Shown here piece after piece: positions 1 through 12,000 of a stretch of DNA of 64,000 bases (positions within the stretch are counted from its first letter, which is position 1; every line of letters starts with the position of its first letter). The DNA is from Sebastes aleutianus (Eukaryota > Chordata > Actinopteri > Perciformes > Sebastidae). A program made the translations under genes and the position numbers. The stretch lies in assembly GCA_916700875.1 (NCBI GenBank), contig CAKAKS010000032.1, positions 5,767,001 through 5,831,000 on the forward strand. The letters run 5' to 3'. Below the pieces are notes generated by a model. The model was given only the letters and a program-made list of their open reading frames with translations. It did not search any database and was not told the DNA's origin.

Positions 1-260
1 ACTCTAAATAGGACCATAATTTACTAAATGAACATCATACTGTATTGAAGAAGACTTGAAACTAGTGATTGAGACCATAAACTCACATTTACAATGTTTA
101 CTGAGGTAATAAATCAAGTGAGAAGTAGGCTCATTTTCTCATAGACTTCTATACAATCAGACTTCTTTTTGCAACCAGAGGAGTCGCCCCCTGCTGGCTA
201 TTATAAAGAATGCAAGTTTAAGGCACTTCCACATTGGCTTCACTTCTCAGACCCCGGAGG
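1..260 (+). repeat. Interspersed repeat, family R1
   Basis: Begins CTCTAAATAGGACCATAATT and runs through GCCCCCTGCTGGC to CAGACCCCGGAG. A second, internally deleted copy is at 13928-14232. The family is familiar from teleost genomes but I cannot name its class. Confidence 0.75.
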
Positions 261-264
261 TAGC

Positions 265-361
265 CAACTGTATGGGATCAGTACTCAGTATCGGCCAATA
301 CCCAAAGCCCAGGTAACGCTATCTGTATCGTGACTGCAAAAGTCGTATCGGTGCATCCCTA
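265..361. mobile_element. hAT-like terminal fragment
   Basis: Ends GTATCGGTGCATCCCTA, whose reverse complement TAGGGATGCACCGATAC looks like a hAT terminus common in fish. Only about 100 bases remain. Confidence 0.45.
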
Positions 362-675
362 TACTCAAAACATTACATTCAGTCTTGTTATATTTAGAAA
401 TAATTCAGTTTTCCACTTATGGTACTTACAATTACAAACTGCTGGTAAGTCACATGTGATAATTAAAGCTGAAGATAATACGATATCTAAATTGATTATG
501 TGGACTGCTCTCAGTCTCCACTTTGGATGCTGAGCAAATGCAAGCTAAAGTTATAATTTCACAGACAGAATAAGCTGCTGCTGGAGATCCTGATGAGGGT
601 GATTTAAAAAATGTATGCGATATACTTAAAGTCTTACTGAAGGATTTTAAGGTTTAGGGGCAGCTGTTGGTCAGT

Positions 676-738
676 ACTCTAGAGCTATCAAGCTGCGATT
701 AATCGCGATTTAATATTTTAATCGATTGACAGCCCTAG
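676..738 (+). mobile_element. hAT-A right-end fragment
   Basis: GCGATTAATCGCGATTTAAT then ATTGACAGCCCTA is the right terminus of the hAT-A family seen whole at 61986-62753. Confidence 0.65.
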
Positions 739-3700
739 TTCTTACAGAGGTTGACAGCCAGAAACGTCACGAAAACAGCACAATGGAAAGAAAACACAAA
801 GAAATAGACACCGCCACACACTTCTAGTAGGTCATAAGTGATAATTGAGAAGGATTACTTTTGTATCAATCCATTGTTTTTTAGGAATATCCTACTCATT
901 GTGCCTTTAAGGGGGACATTGTCGCAATGGCACATTCTAGCTTTACTCTGCTTCAGTGAATGTGTAATTTGCTGAAAGTCAAAACTTTAAGATTAACATT
1001 TCCAATATGGATACCATAACCGTACTGCCGCACTGTGTGAGGTGTGAGGTGGCTGGATGTATCCTGTGCATGTTTTAGTCATCTTTTCTTTTTTTTCTTC
1101 TGTTAACAGCAATACATGTCTCTGTAGCAGAAACATGGATAACTAACCTCTGGTGACAGCAGGGAAAAACACAAGGCTAAAGAGAGTAGCTAATGATACC
1201 CTTGGTCGGCTGTAAACAAGTGCAATGTGTTGCTGAGACATCAAGAATTCAACCCGCCACTGACAGAGGACCTAAAATTAGCCTAATGTTTTCCCCCACT
1301 GGATAACAAAGGCCAGAAACATATTGCTCGTGAGGGCCAAAAGTGAAGTTTACTTCCCATGGAATTTATCTGTTAACAGACACTTAGTCTTAACTGAAGC
1401 ACATCATATTTTTATATGTCATTAAATCAACAGAATTGTATCATTTTGTTTAAATAAATAAGTCAGATGCTTCTTTAACTATATACAAGTCACCATAAAC
1501 ACCCTGGTCCCTTTGCTATAAAGTGATTCTTTCTAAATTCACACTGCCAGTGCTGATGGTAAACATTTCCCAGGGGATATGGGGGGGAATTTAAGGACTT
1601 GCTGGGAACTGAGCGTTTTAAAGAGTTAGAGGGGGTTGTACTTACTGAAAATGTACAGGAAAAAAAAGGAGTGAGTAGGAGAGGAGGATCTCAGGCAGAG
1701 AGACAGACGAAGGAGGATTATGAGAGCATGAACAGCAAAACACAGTAAGAATATAAGTGAGGAAAATAAACAAGCGCTGGGGCTGCCAAGCACTGGCTCA
1801 GCAGAGGTACTTCCCCTTATGTGCTCAGCTGGATTTGTGAGACGGTGAGCAATACTCCCCTCTCTTCTCCCAGACTCTGACACAAGCAGGGGAATTTAAC
1901 TTCTCCGTGCTAGGCGGCTTCAAAAATAGCACTGGATAACTGCTTGGTATAGTGACTTAACAACAAGGAAGTAAGACTGCAGAGCTCCATCAAGGCCTGA
2001 TAATCTCCCCAAGTCAACGCTGTACTGAGTTGATGACCGCCAATAGACATTCAGTTCCTAGTCAATATTGTACAAGGTAATTTATGTGATTGATTTAGGA
2101 CAAATATGATAGATATTGGCACGAAACACGAAAGGTCTAGCCCAGTATCCACAGGAATTACGTCCACATTGAACGATTCTGAACCCAAGATTTACGTTAA
2201 ATGCCAACGTTCGGTACCAATACAGGAAGTCGGGTGCCCTTTATGTGTTGAAGCAGAAAGAAAGGGTGTGGAGGTCAGGGCGGTAGATGGACGTGTATGA
2301 CATCCGACCATCATGCAGGACACTGGAGATGGGGTCCCTCACAGACTTACAATGAACATCTTTTATTAACCCCAGCTACAATCTTTCCTAACCTTATCCA
2401 AGTGTTTTAGTTGTCTAACCCTAACCATATCTAAGCAATATTTTACTTGCCATGACCAAGATCTTTCGCTAACTTTAGCAGGCTGGTCTCATACACTGCT
2501 CGTAGTTATACAGTACTTGCGAAAAGCAATGCACTGGAATGCATAATAAAGCTTTTCATAAGATATTATTGTATGAGGATAGCCATACCGTAGCTGCCAT
2601 GTGCAGATTTTGCAGAAAGATTCAAACATATGGGTGTACGCATAACTTATTAGGTTAAAGGCTTTTGCACATGCCTCTTCCATTATTGACATTATCGCCA
2701 TTATTTATAGATGAGATGATATTTATACAGAGGTATTAAATGATTGGGGGAATAGGGGATGCTGTATTTTCATTGTTGTCTATGTCTGGTGTGTTCACTC
2801 TGTAAGTGCATATTCATTTGCATGTGTTTTGTTTGATTGTTTCTTATTTTGATCAGTTTGTTTTTTTCATTCTATTATTATTAAATTCATTAAAAATGTT
2901 TATATATATATATTCAAATTCTTCTTTTCATGAACAAATGGGAAACTATGTATCTAACATTTTACAATTGCACTATAAATTAAGCATCTTTTCTTTTTCA
3001 ATAAAACAAGAACAAAAAAAAGATGGAGGAGAAATGAATGAGAGGTTGTTGTTTTTTTCTGAATGTAACTATACAATAACAAAAAAATGATTATATAGAC
3101 ACCAAAGAGAAAGCCTTCGCTGAGCTTTATCAGCCTTCAGATTCAGTTATAAGGTTTGTTGCAAAAACACTGTTGGAGTCTGTATAGTGATTCTGTAAAC
3201 AACTGTAACCTGTAGATCTTTGAAAAAGTCATTTCACCTGGTAGCCTAATGAAAACCGATCAGTGAGATGCCAATAAGTGAGCTTAGCTCCCACTGATGC
3301 CACCAAGTACATAAAACCGGCTTTTATCATGAGCATTTCAGCTTCTTAAACAGATTTCCATGTCTGGGATACAGGGATGTGCATTTTGTTGATGCTACGT
3401 TTGCCTTAAAATGAAGTACAAAGTCTTGAGAGGAACCCGAATGTCTGACAAGGAAGGGCATACAAAAACAAATAACAGCTTTCATTCCAAGACCAATGTT
3501 TTCTTTGACTTTGCTGGAAGTGTGCTACTCCTTCCTGGAGTGTTGACGGTAATTATTGGCCTAAAAAGCGTTTTAGACAGACCTAGTTCAAAGCTGGTTA
3601 AAATACACTATGAAATTAAATTATAAAATAGTCTTTTAAAGTAGCCCTTTTGTAAATTTACGAGAAAATAGTATTCCTTTCTACCTTTGAAAAAAAAAAA

Positions 3701-4445
3701 TGCAAGATCTGACCATTAAAACAATTGTGTAGGACTGACAATTAAGTACAAATGTATACAGATTATCTGGAACATATGGTCATGTTGTAACCACTTTCTG
3801 TGCTGCAGCGGTTTGTATTACATGAAAACCACACCCCATTTCAAACTAGACAGTGTTGATGCAATCATTCTTGGAAAACCAGTTCTTATACTAGACATAC
3901 AATTATTTACAAAGTCTAGATACTTTCATCTCACCATTTCCTTGTTAGAGTTAAAAGTTATGTCAACACCGGGAACAAGTTCTTTAGAAACAAAGATGTC
4001 AATCTTCAAAAGTTCTAACTATAACTAAGACGCCATGAATTTCCCCTGTGGGTACATTATCATGAACCTCAAGAACGGTTTAATCAACGTGTTGTTGATG
4101 CCGATCTGGGTGTTGGGTAATCTATACTGTCTTTATTACAGGAAAAGGTTGACATACATATTCTACACAAACAAGTACAGCCCCCTTCCTCATGTTTAGG
4201 CTAGCCTGCTAGTGAATCAGGGCCTGACAGAGATAATAAGATTTGCAGATAACAAGAAAGTCAAAACAAAGTTTATGGCGTAATGAAATACATACAACTG
4301 CCAATTATTGCAACATTTCCAGCTATCTAACAGTGCACATCCATGGTGGTTTAGTTTGCTTTTTGCTTTTACAAATACCCCTTTTCCACCAAACATCAGC
4401 GTGTATATGCACATCTTTTAAAAAGTAAGCAAACTCGCTAAAGAA
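739..4445. other. BABAM2 intron sequence, nothing recognised
   Basis: AT-rich with short open frames only. No splice-bounded segment matching the next BABAM2 exon was found on the minus strand, and no clear terminal inverted repeats were seen. Confidence 0.5.
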
Positions 4446-5188
4446 TAGGGGTGTCCCCTTTAGTCGCTTAGTCATTTTTTTATGCTTTTTTCATGCTGAA
4501 TGACTTATTTCAAAGAAACTTATGAGCACATCTCTGGTAAACACAAGATTTAAAGAGGTGAAACTCAGTTTTACAAATCCGTCAATTAAATCACCTAATT
4601 GATTAGTCCAGTGATTCTCAAAGAGGAGTCCGGGAACCCCCGGGGGCCGGCAAAATTATTTACTATAAATGATAAAATTGTGCTGTATCATTAAAAAGTG
4701 CATATCTACCAATGGGGAACCATTTGCACCAATAAAACAAGCATACTGTGTCCATTACTCCCACCCACGTTAGCTTTGGGCCAATAGAAACGCTGATATG
4801 ATTGTGACACATCACGTCAATCTGTCATGAATCAGTCACTTCTCTCACTCGCAACGCAAATTTAAAAGAGTATATTTGTAAAAGTATAATAGTGGTATTA
4901 ACATGATTCAAATTGAAATGCGTTTCTGTGTATCACTACGAAACAGGTCGGAAGTATTTAGGTTGAAAGTTTTTTTTTTTATACGGATAGTTCCAATGGC
5001 ATCTAAGAGTACAAATGGTAGTAAGCATTATGCTTAATCAGTGTTACGATTATGAGGGGGTCCTTGCAAAAATTGTCTCCCCTGTAAGGGGTCCCTGGCC
5101 CCAAACAGTTTGAGAACCTCTGGATTAGTCGAGAAAATCGTATGCGTGTTAGTCGACTAAGAATTTCTTTGTTCAAGAACAGCCCCTA
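4446..5188 (+). mobile_element. hAT-B element interrupted by another hAT
   Basis: Left end TAGGGGTGTCCCC, right end AACAGCCCCTA. Flanks CTAAAGAA and CTAAAAAT agree at 6 of 8 bases, consistent with an old 8-bp target duplication. The interior, with AGTCGCTTAGTC and TTTTTTCATGCTGAATGA, matches the copy at 11626. It is split by the insertion at 4609-5122. Confidence 0.75.
4609..5122 (+). mobile_element. hAT-C nonautonomous element, nested
   Basis: Ends CAGTGATTCTCAAAGAGG and TTTGAGAACCTCTG are classic hAT termini. It is flanked by a perfect 8-bp duplication GATTAGTC (4601-4608 and 5123-5130). 514 bp, no transposase reading frame. Confidence 0.92.
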
Positions 5189-5963
5189 CTAAAAATAGGC
5201 GATATACTACTTTATTTCCAGTAGATGAGTGTGTCTTTTTCTGATGTGTCACGTTCGACGTCACAAACGCGCCAGAAAGCAGACTTAGTAAACGGAATAA
5301 AGCAGCATGGAGGCCAGTGAAAATGTTACGGCAGTTTTTATATCTGTCACTTCTTCAGTCTCTCTTTCAAACTCGGTGGAACGATGTTCGAGCGCTGCTT
5401 GGTCGGATACGGACGGAATTTGTGGCTGAGATGACAAGGAGTCATAGTAGTCGTCGCATCGCACCGGAAAAAGGGGCACCCGAGTGTCCACCCGAGTCTC
5501 GCGTCTCCATCACTGCCCATCGGAGCTGGAGCCGATAAATACCCATGACTACTACAGAGTCGATTGTAACCTTCCACCACTGAAGACAAAAGACAGATGT
5601 TAGTGGGTGTTAGTGGGTTTTTTTGTCCAGTGGGAACGGGGCTTAAGTGTTTATGTGGCACTGCTTCAACTCCCTCTAGCTTCTGGGATCAGCAAAGTTG
5701 TGATGATCGGCACTTTTATGCATCTGCCTGACATTTAGGTCCACATAGGAGAACCATGCAATATGGCAAATGAATAAAAAAAAAAAATCTGGCTTTAACA
5801 AGTGGAAAAGAACAAAAACAAATCAAGTGGTACATTTGTTTTCTTGTGCAACAGTGTAATAAAACACAGCATATATTCACTGTAAAATAAAACCACATTT
5901 TGAATGCATTTTTAAGTCTTCCAGTAAAAACAACGACTCTCACACGAGTGGAGATTCACTCAC
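5189..5963. other. BABAM2 intron; CpG-containing stretch, unrecognised
   Basis: 5230-5540 is richer in CG dinucleotides than its surroundings and supports short open frames on both strands (up to 104 codons, minus). None resembles a protein I know. It may be a repeat remnant. Confidence 0.35.
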
Positions 5964-6058
5964 CGGTAGTTCTGAGGGTTCAGGGAGGAACTCGGCATCT
6001 TCTCCAAAAATAAAATCAGGTGGCAACTCTGGATATTGTGCATTGAATATGATATCCC
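5964..6058 (-). CDS. BABAM2: BABAM2 third coding exon
   Basis: Minus-strand reading completes the Trp codon, then DIIFNAQYPELPPDFIFGED and AEFLPEPSELP. Acceptor TTTTCTCCCAG; donor CCG|GTGAGT in phase 0. DIIFNAQYPELPPDF is nearly invariant in vertebrates and belongs to the N-terminal UEV-like fold. Confidence 0.96.
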
Positions 6059-9000
6059 CTGGGAGAAAAGAAGGAAAGCAGATTACCTGACTGATGACTA
6101 ACATGAACAACATGCACTGAAAAAGTAGACTTGCTTGCATGTCATTGTGTGCTATAAAATGACCGAAACGTATCAAAGGGATCAACCTAACTTCCATCTC
6201 ATATGACCTCATTTTCATACTCTCTCTGCAAAAAGACACTCCATCTTTACAAGTCATTTTGTGTCGAACTGAGCCCTGAAATGTAATTTTCTTTTGACAA
6301 GTGGAAAAAAATGTGTAATTTTCTTAATATTAATGTGGCAATCTGACTTATTCCATCTAGTTTCTAGATATGGAGAGTCATTTTTCGAACACTGCTGAAA
6401 TAAGGAAAAAACAGCAGATGGAACACTTTGACATTATCTTAACCTGAACAGTCTTGAACCTGACATGTAATAGCTTGTTAAAACCGACAGTAGACAGAAT
6501 ATTTTTGGCATCATTAGGCAAAAAAATAATAACCCTTTTCAGCATATTGTAGTTCAAGTGTTCTGAAAGAAAACTAGACTTCTGCAACTCCTCTTGGCTC
6601 TGTTTTCAGGCTTTAAAAAAATCTAACAATCTTGAAAACATTTTACACGAGAAATAGGCATTACAGTAACAGAATATTGATTCATATTTGATCAGCGCTG
6701 CCTAGTTTGACCGTTTGATCGGAGTTTGCGAGTGACTGACAGCTGCTCAGAGACGGCAAGGCTCCAGATCAGCTCTGATTGGTTGTTTTCCTCCGGTCTA
6801 TGAAATCTTGCAGATGCCGTTAGGAGCGCCGGGGGACACCGGAGGACACAGATGCAAATTATTTTTTTCACATTACCTGTCTCATGCACTACTGTCAGGA
6901 TTGACTGTTTTTATAAAAAATAACTTTTTTTTTAATCATATTTGCTCCAACCTGCCTACCCTAGCTTTAAGGCAGCTGCTTTTTTTCAGCGGCTTCCTTA
7001 ACAACCGCACGATGTGCATTGGAGCTCTGGGGTCTTTTTTATTTAAGTACCTACAGTAATGAGCAAACTTGACATTTACCATTAAAGCCACTCAAATCCT
7101 GCCAAACAGGTCTGTCTTGTAAAGATAATTGCATACAGTGGGTACTTTTAATATAGCACACAAAGCTAAAATGAAGTTTGGTTTTAGTTTATTCACTCCA
7201 AATCTGAAAGGAGTGAAACCAATGAAATACTATAATTAAAAAAATGCATAATTCATTAAGAGAAAACATAAAAAAATTCAGACTGGAAATGGCTCTCGCC
7301 AAGACAAGGACAAGCCCATCATAATATGATCACATAACACACTGCTTGTGCTGGTTCACAATGTTCTGATATGTTGTTACACAAGTCTATTTGCGTGCTG
7401 CAAGACTGTTCTGTTCTGCTTTTCTTTTTCTTTTTTTTTTCGCCTTTCCAGCCGCAGCAAGAGGACACAAACGTACACATATGGAAATATTTTTCCAGAG
7501 GAGAAGAGTCAAACGAGGAGACGAGAGGACGGGCTGTAAATCTGTTACAAACCACTGGCAGCGTGTCAGAGATGTTGCTGGCGTGGTTCCAGAGGGAAAT
7601 GGAGGTCTTGTGAGTGCAACCTTTACAGGTTACATAGGCTTTTAAATACTGCCTTCACGCAGCACTGAGACTGCAATGAAAAGTGCAGTCTAGTCGCTGC
7701 ATAACGTGCCTTCTCCGAGTCTTCTATTTCAGCCAGACATTTTATTGAGGTCATAAGGGCTTAATATGTACAACTACAAAGGCCACAAATTGTTGTTTAG
7801 CAGTGCGAGCCACAGTGGTGAAGTGGAAGGGGGCTGGGTTTTTTGCATTAATGGCACTTAGGTCTGTGCTGTGCTTTTTTGCACGCTATCAGTAGGCAGG
7901 TCCACAGACTGGCAGACACAAACCTGCTGCCCTGCATCCTTGATTAAACAAACATTCTTCCTCAGGCCAAAGCACAGGAAGGTACAGCGACTAGCACAAC
8001 AGCTGCAGAGATGTTGCATTCCAGTGGCCTGTTTGTTTTTATGTCAGGTTTCAAGGTTTTAAGACTTCTTCCTAAACTATGATGGATATACTGTATATAT
8101 GTATATATACTGTTCATATATGTTATTCTGACGGTCTGAAACAGTCCAAAAAACATTAGTAAACATGAGCATATTTCTCCCAAATCCAAAACTAGAGTGC
8201 TAAAACTCAAACTTGTGATGTCATCAGGTCTAAATTAGGGCTGTGTATTGGGAAGACTCTGACGATACGATACGTATCGTGATACAGAGGTAAAATAAGA
8301 TAAGATATTCCTTTATTAGTCCCGCAGTGGGGACATTTGCAGTGTACAGCAGCAAAGGGGATAGTGCAAAAAACAAGATGCATCAGCTAACACAGTAAAA
8401 AAAAAAACAGCTAAACAAAGTGAAACAAAATATGAATCATTTAAATAGAGGGAACTATAAAAATAGGAGCAGTATATACAGTATTGACAAGAAACAGACT
8501 GTTAAAAAATCGCATAAGTGGAAAAATGATATTGCACAGTGAGAATGAAATGAAATGAAATTCCACCTGAAAATATTGCACATTATGAATTACACCTGAG
8601 TAGTAATGATAATGCACAGTCAGTATACAGTATAGTGCACTTATCGTCAGATTACGATTCAATATATCACAATATATTGCGATACTGTAAACAAGGCGAT
8701 ATATTGAGATTTGTTTTAATCTAATTTTAGGAAAACTGTCATAGTATAAAGAACACATCACCATATGCTTAAAATCTGAGCAAAAGAATGGAACTTTTTT
8801 ATGGAAATTACATTTGTCACAGCCCCTGTAACATCCATCATCATAGCACTACTTTGAGGGCACTTGTCTTTGCAAATTAATGCAAGTATTGACTGAGTAA
8901 ATCTTTGCATGTAAACTATTAATTAAAAATCGGTACAGTGTCTTTGAGAATCGATACAGTATCACAAAACAAAATATCACAATACTCAATATTTTTTATA

Positions 9001-12000
9001 TTTTCTTACATAAAGTGTGGAGCTGCTCCATAGACAATGAATAGGGAAAGATGTTCTAGATGACACTGAGAGAACCCAGGGGGATGTATAATGTTCGGAT
9101 GGGTAAATTTTCTGTTTCACAACTGAGAACACTACAATACAATAAAGCTCATTTGGGTAAAAAAAAAAGAAAACAACACAAAATCAGCTCCAGACTTTAT
9201 ACTTGATGACATCACAAGTTTGAGACTTCCTCCTCTGGTTTTTGGCTTTGAGAGAGAGTAGCTCATGTTCACTAACATTGATTAAACAATTTCCTAGGCC
9301 ATGGAAATAACATATTGGAATTCTTTATTTACGTGATGTTCCCCTTTAGGTGTAAAGAAAGGGTAGATTATATGGCTCTATCACAATATATAACTCTGAT
9401 TCCACACAGAAGAACTGTGTTGCATATCCTTAAACCTTACGTCTACACATTCCTCGAGTCTAGCTGCATCTTGACATACGTCACAATAATTTCTGCCTGG
9501 ACAGATTTTTAGCACATCTTGCAAAATAAGCAAAGCCTACTTCCTCTTGCTAGACGTGTTTTTTTCCACAAGCAGGGCCACGTTTACACCAAACTTTATA
9601 GACAACCTAACAAAACATCATACTCTTGATGAATTTAGCATTTCATAATGTTCCCAAACTGCAGACTCAGGCCCCATCTACTGCAGCTTGTAGGCATAGT
9701 TATATCTATTTGTATTATTTAGACCTGCACATTAACAGGCTACTGTATTTCTTTTGCAAACCCTCTGAAAATGAGAAGGCATCTGTTCAAAGAACTTCTC
9801 CGTAACTCATCAGCCACAAAAAAAACCTGTTTCACCAACCAAGCTGGCAGATCTGGCTTGCATCGTCTACTGTATCTTTGAAGTGGATGAGAATGGGTTG
9901 CAGATCCTGTCTGGAGCTGTGATAAATGGTATTGTGTGAAATAATGGGTGCATTTACCTAGATTGTTAGGTATTTTTACAAGCTTTGATATAAAACATTA
10001 CTTTGTACTAGGGTTGTCAAAGTTAACGCGATAATAACGCATTAATGCAAATTGCTTTAACGCAACTTACGGTTATTAGGTTGTAGCAGGCTCAGTTTTA
10101 AAGCTAGCGTGAAGATACTGATAGTGCAAACTTAAACTAAATGTTGGTGAGGAAAAACTGGCATGGCCATTTTCAAAGGGGTCCCTTGACCTCTGACCTC
10201 AAGATCCTGTATGTGAATGAAAATGGGTTCTATGGGTACCCACGAGTCTCCCCTTTACAGACATGCCCACTTTATGATAATCACATGCAGTTTGGGGCAA
10301 GTCATAGTCAAGACAGCACACTGACACACTGACAGCTGTTGTTACCTGTTGGGCTGCAGTTTGTTATGATTTGAGCATATTTTTTATGCTAAATTAAGTA
10401 CCTGTGAGGGTTTCTTGACAATATTTGCCATATTTTCCCACTCCCATGTTCATAAGAGTATTAAATACTTGACAAATCTCCCTTTAAGGTACATTTTGAA
10501 CAGATAAAAAAATGTGCGATTAACTATGGACAATCATGCCATTAATCGGGATTAAATATTTTAATCAATTAACAGCCCTGCTTTGTACCCATCTGCTGAA
10601 TCAGTTCAAAACATTTATCCCAAAAAGCTTCCTTTAAAGCTGTAGTGCGCAACATTTGTCTCCCCACTCTGGCGGTGAGAGTAATTACACAAACACTGTC
10701 GACGTATTCCTGCAGGTGAGCTCACCGCATCTCTCCCGCCCATCTGGAGTGTTTGGCCTCGCCGCTGGTCACTTTCTTTTTATGCCTCCGGGCAGCATGG
10801 CCTGAGGCATTATGTTTTCCGGTGAGGGAATTTCTTCAAATTTGGCAAAAACGTACACTTGGACTCAAGGATGAACTGATTGGATTTTGGCGGTCGAAGG
10901 TCAAGGTCACTGTAACCTCATGTCCGTCCCATGCTCATGAACGCAAAATCTCAGGAACGCCTTTCGGGAATTATTTCAAATTTGGCACAAAGGTACACTT
11001 GGAGTCAAGGATGAACTTATTGGATTTTTGTGGTCAAAGGTCACTGTGACCTCACAGAACACATTTTTGGCCATAATTCAAGAATTTGTATACTAATTGT
11101 GAAAATTTGACACACGTCTAACAGTATAAAACGATGAAGTGATGACATTTTGGATGTAAACTGCAACTTGACTGGTTGGCGGTGGCATACAACCGCAAGG
11201 CGGTAATTCTAGTTTGACTTTAATCATCCTCCTCGCTGCTGCTCCGTCGCTATGGTCTATACCCAGTTCCTGCCTCCTTTAGCTCCGTCTGGTTGACGTA
11301 AAACGCGTCACTGGTGCGCCAGTGCGGGAATGTCGCCACATACACCAGATATCACAACTCCAGTATACTACGAAATACAGAGAGCTTTCCCTGGCAGCGA
11401 TAAACTTAATCAGTTTAGTGTGAACTTCTTTGGCAAGGGCTTTAATGTAGCGGCATTCATTTATATGTAAAAGTCCCACGCTCCCGAGTTTTTTGTAGAA
11501 TCTAAGCACAGTCAATTCCAATTAACTGACAAATACACATACATTCCTTTGCAATGCCCTGAACTTGTAACTTGATTGGTGACAAACCACGTAAAATTGA
11601 GAGACAATAACTGATAGTATCTTTTTAGGGCTGCCTTCTCTTAGTCGATTAGTCGACTAATCGGTTGTTTTGGTCTCAGTCGACTAAGATTTCTTTAGTC
11701 GATCAGTCATTTTTTTATGCTTTTTTCATGCTGAATGATGTATTTCCAAGAAACGTATGAGCACTTCTCTGGTAAACACAAGATTTAAAGTGGTGCTTTT
11801 GTGATTCTTTGTAGAGAAACTCAGTTTTACAGATCTCTTGATTAAATCAACTAATCGATTAGTCGACAAAACCATATGAGTGTTAGTCAACAAATCATTT
11901 ACTTGTTTGATGAAAGCACTAATCATTTTAGGACGTATGTGTACGCACAGGTCTGACATGGGTCTTGTGAGTCACCATAATTCCAGTAACACTACGTTGA

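Larger units (their letters stand above)
8150..9285. repeat. Inverted-repeat element E, interrupted by hAT-D
   Basis: 8150-8228 (GTAAACATGAGC ... CAAACTTGTGATGTCATCA) is the inverted counterpart of 9207-9283 (TGATGACATCACAAGTTTGA ... TAGCTCATGTTCACTAA). The adjoining 9010-9200 (AGCTGCTCCATAGACAATGA) belongs to the same fish repeat. The two arms are separated by the hAT-D copy. Confidence 0.6.

Noticed and set aside
1..5963. Search for the fourth BABAM2 coding exon
   Set aside because: No minus-strand segment resembling the NLASWNPSNPEC or VVKELVQQY regions with splice sites was found; it is probably left of the window.
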